DNA of 9,835 bases, from assembly GCA_031552845.1 (NCBI GenBank), contig JAVBMC010000083.1:1-9835 (forward strand), read 5' to 3'. This stretch comes from JAVBMC01 sp031552845 (GTDB taxonomy: Bacteria; Verrucomicrobiota; Kiritimatiellia; RFP12; DVOR01). The position numbers and the translations under genes were made by a program. Below, one piece after another: positions 5,701 to 9,835 of the stretch. The notes beneath the pieces are model-generated. The model had not been told where the DNA came from, searched no databases, and saw only the letters and a list, made by a program, of their open reading frames with translations. Positions within the stretch are counted from its first letter, which is position 1, and every line of letters starts with the position of its first letter.

Positions 5701-6414
5701 GTGAACGACTCTACCCCTATCGGCTACATTCATTCCAAAGAAACCTTCGGCGCGCTTGATGGCCCGGGCATCCGCTATGTGCTCTTCTTGCAGGGGTGTA
5801 ATCTACGGTGTCTCTATTGCCATAATCCCGACACGTGGCCGAAGGGCGGGCAAGCCATCACGCCACAGGAAGTGGTGGATGACATCTGGCGTTATAAGAA
5901 CTTCATCCGCCGCGGCGGCGTCACCTTCTCCGGCGGCGAACCGCTGCTCCAACCTGAATTCGTCAAAGCGGTCTGCGATCTCTGCCGTGCCCGTGGTATC
6001 CATACCGCAATTGATACGGCCGGTGCGCTATCATTCGAATCTATTCGTGAAGCGGTGGATGCGGCGGACTTGATTCTGCTGGACATTAAGTCGATTGATC
6101 CGGAGATGTGCAAGACGCTTACCGGACAGGACAACCGCCATGCGTTGGAGCTGCTGGATTATTGCGAGCAAACACATAAGCCCGTTTGGATACGCCAAGT
6201 CGCGGTGCCCGGTTATACGTTACAGCGGGAACAGCTTGAACATCTGCGCGATTACCTCAAACCGCTGACGTGCGTGCAAAAAACAATGCTTCTGCCGTTC
6301 CATCAGCTCGGCATGTATAAGTGGGACGCCCTGCGCCTTAAAACGCCGCTGGCCAATGCGCCCATCCCGACTGAACAGGAATTGCAAGACGCCCGCGCGA
6401 TATTGGGCGTGTAA
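5701..6414 (+). CDS. pflA: Pyruvate formate-lyase activating enzyme (radical SAM)
   Basis: Uses a [4Fe-4S] cluster and S-adenosylmethionine to abstract a hydrogen from the glycine of PflB, generating the catalytic radical. The cluster motif CNLRCLYC gives Cys33, Cys37 and Cys40 (CxxxCxxC); the SAM-binding motif GVTFSGGEPLLQP covers residues 73-85; and LLPFHQLGMYKW (197-208) is the family's C-terminal signature. At 237 residues it is close to the E. coli enzyme (246), with no extra ferredoxin domain, so it is of the PflA type rather than the larger glycerol-dehydratase activases. The predicted GTG start is 7 nt after the pflB stop and lacks a visible Shine-Dalgarno, so it probably relies on reinitiation, keeping activase levels low. 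It is the last gene of the operon. Confidence 0.95.
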   Translation: MNDSTPIGYIHSKETFGALDGPGIRYVLFLQGCNLRCLYCHNPDTWPKGGQAITPQEVVDDIWRYKNFIRRGGVTFSGGEPLLQPEFVKAVCDLCRARGIHTAIDTAGALSFESIREAVDAADLILLDIKSIDPEMCKTLTGQDNRHALELLDYCEQTHKPVWIRQVAVPGYTLQREQLEHLRDYLKPLTCVQKTMLLPFHQLGMYKWDALRLKTPLANAPIPTEQELQDARAILGV

Positions 6415-6417
6415 CGG

Positions 6418-7518
6418 TTAGACGTTGAACAGGAAATGCACCACGTCGCCTTCCTGCATTACGTACTCTTTGCCCTCGAGGCGCAACACGCCCGCCGCGC
6501 GTGCCCCGGCTTCACCGTTGAGGCGGATGTAGTCTTCAAATTTAATTACCTCGGCACGGATAAACCCGCGCTCGAAATCACTGTGAATCACACCCGCCGC
6601 CTTCGGCGCCGTCCAACCTTGATGGATTGTCCACGCACGCGCTTCCTTCGGACCCACCGTGAAGTAGCTCTGCAAGCCCAACGTATGATAGGCCATGCGG
6701 ATGGTGGTATCGAGACCGCCCTCAGCCACGCCGTAGGACTTTAAGAAGTCGGCACGCTCATCATCCGTCAATCCGGCAAGCTCGGCTTCCATGCGCGCGC
6801 AGATCACAACCACATCACACCCGCGCTCCTTGGCATAAGCCCGCACGCGGCGGATCGGCTCATTGTCTTCTGTCAGATTTGCCTCGCCTGCATTTGCGCA
6901 ATAAATGACCGGCTTCTCCGTCAGGAACTGCAACTCTGTCATGCAGGGGCCAATGCCATCGTTCTCTTGACGCGGGAAGGTACGCACCGGCTTGCCGTCC
7001 GACAGGTGCTTCATCAACTGCTCCATCGCCTCGGCTTCCTTGCGCAGATCTTTGTCGGCGCGGGCTTGACGGCCAATACGGTCGAGACGCTTCTCCAACG
7101 ACTGGATATCGGCCAGCACCAGCTCCGTCTCGATGATCTCGATATCGCGGATCGGATCAATGCCGCCTTCGACATGCACGACGTCATCATCATCAAAGCA
7201 ACGCACCACTTGCAGAATCGCATCGCTCTCGCGGATGTTGGCGAGGAACTTATTGCCCAGTCCTTCACCCTTGCTGGCGCCGCGCACCAACCCGGCGATG
7301 TCTATGAAGTCCACCGTTGCGTAGATGATCGTCTCCGACTTCAAGATAGCGGCCAGCTGTCCTAGGCGGGAATCCGTCAGCGGCACCGTCGCCTTGTTCG
7401 GCTCAATCGTGCAAAAAGGATAGTTCGCCGCCTCGGCATTCTGCGTCCGCGTCAACGCGTTAAACAAGGTTGATTTGCCGACATTCGGCAGCCCGACAAT
7501 ACCTACGCCCAAAGCCAT
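6418..7518 (-). CDS. ychF: YchF/OLA1-family ribosome-binding ATPase
   Basis: Cytoplasmic TRAFAC-class P-loop ATPase of the Obg-related group that binds ribosomes and is linked to stress and redox responses. From the ATG at 7518 the protein is 366 residues (E. coli 363). The P-loop GLPNVGKST spans residues 9-17, the switch region DIAGLVRGASKGEGLGNKF follows (73-91), and the base-recognition motif is NAGE (209-212) instead of NKxD, the change that makes YchF prefer ATP. A coiled helical insert lies around 125-175 and the TGS domain at about 281-366. I prefer this ATG to the GTG at 7539 because AAAGGA precedes it at a good distance, it matches the family N-terminus, and its A is the last base of the upstream stop (TAATG). 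It is coupled to the propeller gene. Confidence 0.96.
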   Translation of the reverse strand: MALGVGIVGLPNVGKSTLFNALTRTQNAEAANYPFCTIEPNKATVPLTDSRLGQLAAILKSETIIYATVDFIDIAGLVRGASKGEGLGNKFLANIRESDAILQVVRCFDDDDVVHVEGGIDPIRDIEIIETELVLADIQSLEKRLDRIGRQARADKDLRKEAEAMEQLMKHLSDGKPVRTFPRQENDGIGPCMTELQFLTEKPVIYCANAGEANLTEDNEPIRRVRAYAKERGCDVVVICARMEAELAGLTDDERADFLKSYGVAEGGLDTTIRMAYHTLGLQSYFTVGPKEARAWTIHQGWTAPKAAGVIHSDFERGFIRAEVIKFEDYIRLNGEAGARAAGVLRLEGKEYVMQEGDVVHFLFNV

Positions 7519-8441
7519 TAGTGCACATCCTTTCCGCACAGCGGTTGACCCCGCTCATCCAGCGGGTGAATTGATGAAACTGTCTTAAACGCCTGATGGT
7601 CGGCGTAACTCCACACCACACGCTTACCGCGCGTGACTTCCATAATATGCGGGCCCTTGCCCAACTGTCCATGCCCCACCCAATTACAAAACGCGATATT
7701 TCCATTCGGCAGGACGAACAATCCTGTAGGGAACTTCATCGGCTGCTCTGGATAAGCCGACAGCTGCCCCTTCAAATCTTCATTCGACAGCCGCCACGCA
7801 ATCTGCTTTGCCGGCGTCACTTCTACAATCTGCGCCTGCTCATTCTCGCCTACGGCAATCAGTGTGTTGCCATTCGCCAACCGTAGCGCTACATACGACA
7901 TCCCCTCCGGCTGATAGCTCCAAATCACCTCTCCGGCGTCATTATATTCCTTCACGCCTTCCTTCATGTGCGCCACCAAATATGTGCCTTGAGCCGTCTT
8001 GCGCGCACCACGCAGAAATCCATGCCCGCCCTTGCCCTCTTGATTCAAAGCGATCGACTTCACAACGCCATTCGTTGAGACCTCAACCAAACGCGCCCGG
8101 CTGCACTCCGCTACAAGATATAAGGACGGCGCAAGCTTCTGGCAGGCAAATATCTCCCTACCATCTTCAGGACGATAGACAAACAGCTCGTGGCCCTCCG
8201 GCGTCACTTCGCGGATGCCGATATAATCGGAGAACAGCACCGAACCCTCAAACGCCCACACATCCCCTACATCCTTCTGCGGCGGCTCGCTCTTCCACGA
8301 CACCCGCCCATCGGCCTCCACACGTGCGGCCTGCCCCTCGCTATAGACATAAAACGCCCGTCCCTGCAAGAACGAGTCTCCGCCCTGACAGCACACCGCC
8401 GTTAGAAACAATATGCCCAACAAACCAAACACCCGCATCAT
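7518..8441 (-). CDS. Secreted beta-propeller (PQQ/arylsulfotransferase-like repeat) protein
   Basis: A 307-residue protein starting at tandem ATGs (8441 and 8438); GGAG stands 8 nt before the first, while a longer frame opens only with TTG. Residues 1-20 form a signal peptide (MMRVFGLLGILFLTAVCCQG). The rest consists of repeated blade-like units with hydrophobic strands and N-G-N turns: GRVSWKSEP, VIWSYQPEG (172-180), LANGNTLIAVGE (188-199), ITPAKQIAWRL-like and LPNGNIAFCNW (244-254), RVVWSYADH (274-282). Such W-rich repeats are typical of PQQ-like or arylsulfotransferase-like propellers, but no catalytic residues can be named. A histidine/glycine motif GHGQLGKGPH (256-265) is prominent. It likely acts outside the cytoplasm in binding or scaffolding. 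The stop overlaps the ychF start by one base. The fold is likely; the role is unknown. Confidence 0.8.
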   Translation of the reverse strand: MMRVFGLLGILFLTAVCCQGGDSFLQGRAFYVYSEGQAARVEADGRVSWKSEPPQKDVGDVWAFEGSVLFSDYIGIREVTPEGHELFVYRPEDGREIFACQKLAPSLYLVAECSRARLVEVSTNGVVKSIALNQEGKGGHGFLRGARKTAQGTYLVAHMKEGVKEYNDAGEVIWSYQPEGMSYVALRLANGNTLIAVGENEQAQIVEVTPAKQIAWRLSNEDLKGQLSAYPEQPMKFPTGLFVLPNGNIAFCNWVGHGQLGKGPHIMEVTRGKRVVWSYADHQAFKTVSSIHPLDERGQPLCGKDVH

Positions 8442-8484
8442 CAAACCAGCTCCACTACCTCTTAATGGCAAAACAAAGGGCAGA

Positions 8485-8513
8485 AGTATAGCAAAACCCC
8501 TCCCCCATGTCGA
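8485..8513 (-). promoter_or_regulatory. Sigma70-like promoter of the propeller-ychF operon
   Basis: On the minus strand TCGACA (8513-8508; 5 of 6 matches to TTGACA) and TATACT (8490-8485; 5 of 6 matches to TATAAT) are separated by exactly 17 nt. The -10 box is preceded by TGC, giving an extended -10 element. The start would be near 8478, about 37 nt above the ATG at 8441. This is the best promoter in the window. Confidence 0.7.
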
Positions 8514-8721
8514 GCGCTGGATTCAACGTTCGCAACTGATTTGGCCACCATCAAATATATAGAAGCGCTGAGATCCCCGAGAAGAAGGATCCCCCGATGC
8601 CCGCAGGCGGTATGGAGGCACGAGAATGCGATTCCATGGATGAACCTTAAAGTCAAATTCTAATCCCCTCGCGGCAAGGCAGGCAGAATATCAATACATT
8701 GACTCTGAATCATAGAGGCTT
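8514..8721. other. Intergenic gap with no supported gene
   Basis: Between the propeller promoter and the end of the FGE-like gene I see no convincing coding frame. The frames present are short, without ribosome sites or family features. A short direct repeat occurs on the minus strand (GGGGATC twice, separated by 9 nt, around 8574-8596). No clear rho-independent terminator for the FGE-like gene was found. Confidence 0.5.
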
Positions 8722-9648
8722 TCATGCTTCTTCTTCCATATACCGCAAGGCGCATACTCGAAAACCAATACCATTGTCACTGTAGCCACAAAACCCGTCC
8801 GAGGTATCGAAATTGCGATATGCCGCCCGACAATGCTCGGCGAAGCTGTTATACCGACCGCCACGAAGTATCCGAAACGTACCGATTGATGCGCCTTTTG
8901 GATCGATGGCACAAGGTTCATCAAGATATTCTGCGTACCAATCCAAGCACCACTCCCAGACATTTCCATGCATGTCGTAGAGCCCCCAGGAATTGGGGCG
9001 ATACATCCCAACAGAGACACGTCCGTCAGGATGATTCCCTTTCCCATCACCTTGATTGTAATAATACCGCCCAACCTTCGACACATTCGGGCATCTTAAA
9101 TCATCCGTCAAATTTTTACCACTGTTCAAAGATGTTCGCATTCCTGCACGGCATGCATGTTCCCATTGGGCTTCTGTTGGAAGATCAAACAAAAATAGTG
9201 TTTTTTGACGCAATTGCCCCATAAAGGAATTATCATCAACTTCATAATTCTGCGGCCACAATGAACCTCGATTTTTTCCACGAATGCTGGTATAAGACAC
9301 ACATTCAACAGGGCGGATTTCCCCGGACCCCTCCAGCAAAGTACTTCCCATGACTAATCGCCACTGCTGCTCTGTTACCGGAAACACCCCTATATAAAAT
9401 GGCTGAGACAATAGAACCTTATGTAATTTTTCATCGTAAGAATGTCCTACCTCATCCTTTGGAGAGCCCATCGTAAAGAACCCTCTTGGAATATAACGCA
9501 ACCAAAGTTCCGTGGTTCGGCACGTATCGTCTTTCAGATCTGGAGGGTCTATAGAAAACCGTTTTGGATAAGCAATTGCTTGCGGACCGTCTGAGAGATC
9601 CACAATCAAATAAGGGCATCTTTTTTCAGGTCTAGAGGGTGTAGTCAT
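8722..9648 (-). CDS. FGE/SUMF1-fold protein, probably N-terminally truncated by an IS
   Basis: Numbered from the ATG at 9648 (308 residues). It carries one formylglycine-generating-enzyme-like domain: IPRGFFTMGSPKDE (53-66), the substrate-channel lead PFYIGVFPVTEQQW (83-96), LPTEAQWEHACRAG (156-169), WGLYDMHGNVWEWCLDW (221-237), ILRGGRYNSF (260-269) and GIGFRVC (293-299). True FGEs use two cysteines in the GGSFLCxxxxC region; here the first is Ser268 and only Cys273 remains, so sulfatase-activating activity is doubtful. It may instead be a lectin-like or scaffold use of the fold. The stretch before the domain (LIVDLSDGP, residues 14-22) normally follows a longer N-terminus with a signal peptide. 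Here it abuts a transposase end, and the ATG lacks a Shine-Dalgarno. Codon use is AT-richer than in the pfl and ychF genes, which suggests an acquired gene. Confidence 0.8.
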   Translation of the reverse strand: MTTPSRPEKRCPYLIVDLSDGPQAIAYPKRFSIDPPDLKDDTCRTTELWLRYIPRGFFTMGSPKDEVGHSYDEKLHKVLLSQPFYIGVFPVTEQQWRLVMGSTLLEGSGEIRPVECVSYTSIRGKNRGSLWPQNYEVDDNSFMGQLRQKTLFLFDLPTEAQWEHACRAGMRTSLNSGKNLTDDLRCPNVSKVGRYYYNQGDGKGNHPDGRVSVGMYRPNSWGLYDMHGNVWEWCLDWYAEYLDEPCAIDPKGASIGTFRILRGGRYNSFAEHCRAAYRNFDTSDGFCGYSDNGIGFRVCALRYMEEEA

Positions 9649-9835
9649 AAGGCATTTGCCCAGACCATTGCCAGCGCAGTTGAACAAACGCCAGAAAAGA
9701 TGAGGTGCATTTGGCATACCGCGTAGCAACACCACGCCATCCCTTCAGATAAAGGAAAGCATTTTCCACCAGATGGCGCATCCGATAAAGAGCCGTGTCG
9801 TGAGGGCGCATGATCTTGCGGTTCTTTTTAGACGG
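9632..9835 (-). CDS. IS5-family transposase, C-terminal end (frameshifted, cut by the right edge)
   Basis: The frame entering from the right edge gives 67 residues up to a TAG at 9634-9632. It contains the DDE-transposase C-terminal signature Y-(2)-R-(3)-E-(6)-K, seen as Tyr17, Arg20, Glu24 and Lys31 of the fragment (YRMRHLVENAFLYLK), followed by GWRGVATRYAKCTSSF, typical of IS5/IS4-type enzymes. Glu24 would be the third catalytic acid. The last 15 residues are atypical, whereas restoring one base near 9671-9673 gives RCAMVWANAL and a TGA at 9647-9645, the sort of end this family shows. So the gene is probably inactivated or the copy is decayed. The N-terminal DD part lies outside the window. 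Confidence 0.85.
   Translation of the reverse strand, partial: PSKKNRKIMRPHDTALYRMRHLVENAFLYLKGWRGVATRYAKCTSSFLAFVQLRWQWSGQMPYDYTL
9632..9835 (-). mobile_element. Right part of an IS5-like insertion sequence
   Basis: The element extends beyond the right edge. Its inner boundary should lie shortly after the transposase stop, somewhere around 9600-9645, but terminal inverted repeats cannot be identified without the other end. The junction with the FGE-like gene falls in this interval. Confidence 0.6.

Noticed and set aside
6400..6430. Rho-independent terminator between pflA and ychF
   Set aside because: Only 3 nt separate the stop codons and no stem with a U-tract is visible on either strand.
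8370..8400. Lipobox in the propeller protein (TAVCC)
   Set aside because: The residue before the first cysteine is valine and before the second is cysteine, neither of which fits a normal lipobox; a plain signal peptide is more likely.
7808..8491. 227-residue plus-strand frame opposite the propeller gene
   Set aside because: Its composition is serine, proline, arginine and histidine rich, as expected for an antisense shadow, and it covers the propeller gene's promoter and start.
8462..8656. 64-residue minus-strand frame in the intergenic gap
   Set aside because: It overlaps the best promoter in the window and shows no ribosome site or family feature.

Overview
The window looks like a chromosomal segment from an anaerobic, fermentative bacterium, most likely of the Kiritimatiellota/Lentisphaerota side of the PVC group (Verrucomicrobiota in the broad sense). 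That placement is a tentative inference from three things: a formylglycine-generating-enzyme-like protein with a lead-in (LIVDLSDGP followed by a YP pair) that I associate with these groups, an oxygen-sensitive pyruvate formate-lyase system, and a long array of short degenerate tandem repeats between genes. No rRNA or tRNA gene is present to test it.

Layout. Positions 1-707 hold a minus-strand operon of two exported proteins. A small unrecognised protein with a signal peptide has a good promoter upstream, and it overlaps by 4 nt a lipoprotein gene that runs off the left edge. Positions 819-1104 hold an eye-catching array of 22-nt repeats, at least eleven of them in perfect register. Positions 1105-1824 are a decayed or regulatory stretch: a possible small-ORF remnant, two perfect hairpins, a possible small membrane protein on the minus strand, a fragment resembling the catalytic core of a caspase-like peptidase, and a TATAAT box.

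Positions 1825-6414 form a compact plus-strand operon: a sodium:alanine/glycine symporter (AGCS), a DUF1805 protein, pyruvate formate-lyase, and its radical-SAM activating enzyme. The last two form a known enzyme pair: PflA installs the glycyl radical on Gly712 of PflB, and PflB then splits pyruvate plus CoA into acetyl-CoA and formate. The symporter and the DUF1805 protein are unusual partners, and suggest (inference) that imported alanine or related amino acids feed the 2-oxo-acid pool.

Positions 6418-8513 form a convergent minus-strand operon. A good sigma70-like promoter drives a secreted beta-propeller protein, which is translationally coupled (TAATG) to the universal ATPase YchF. The pfl and ychF stop codons are only 3 nt apart.

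Positions 8722-9835 hold an AT-richer minus-strand module. An FGE/SUMF1-fold gene appears to have lost its N-terminus to an IS5-like insertion sequence, whose transposase C-terminus runs off the right edge and itself seems to carry a one-base frameshift.
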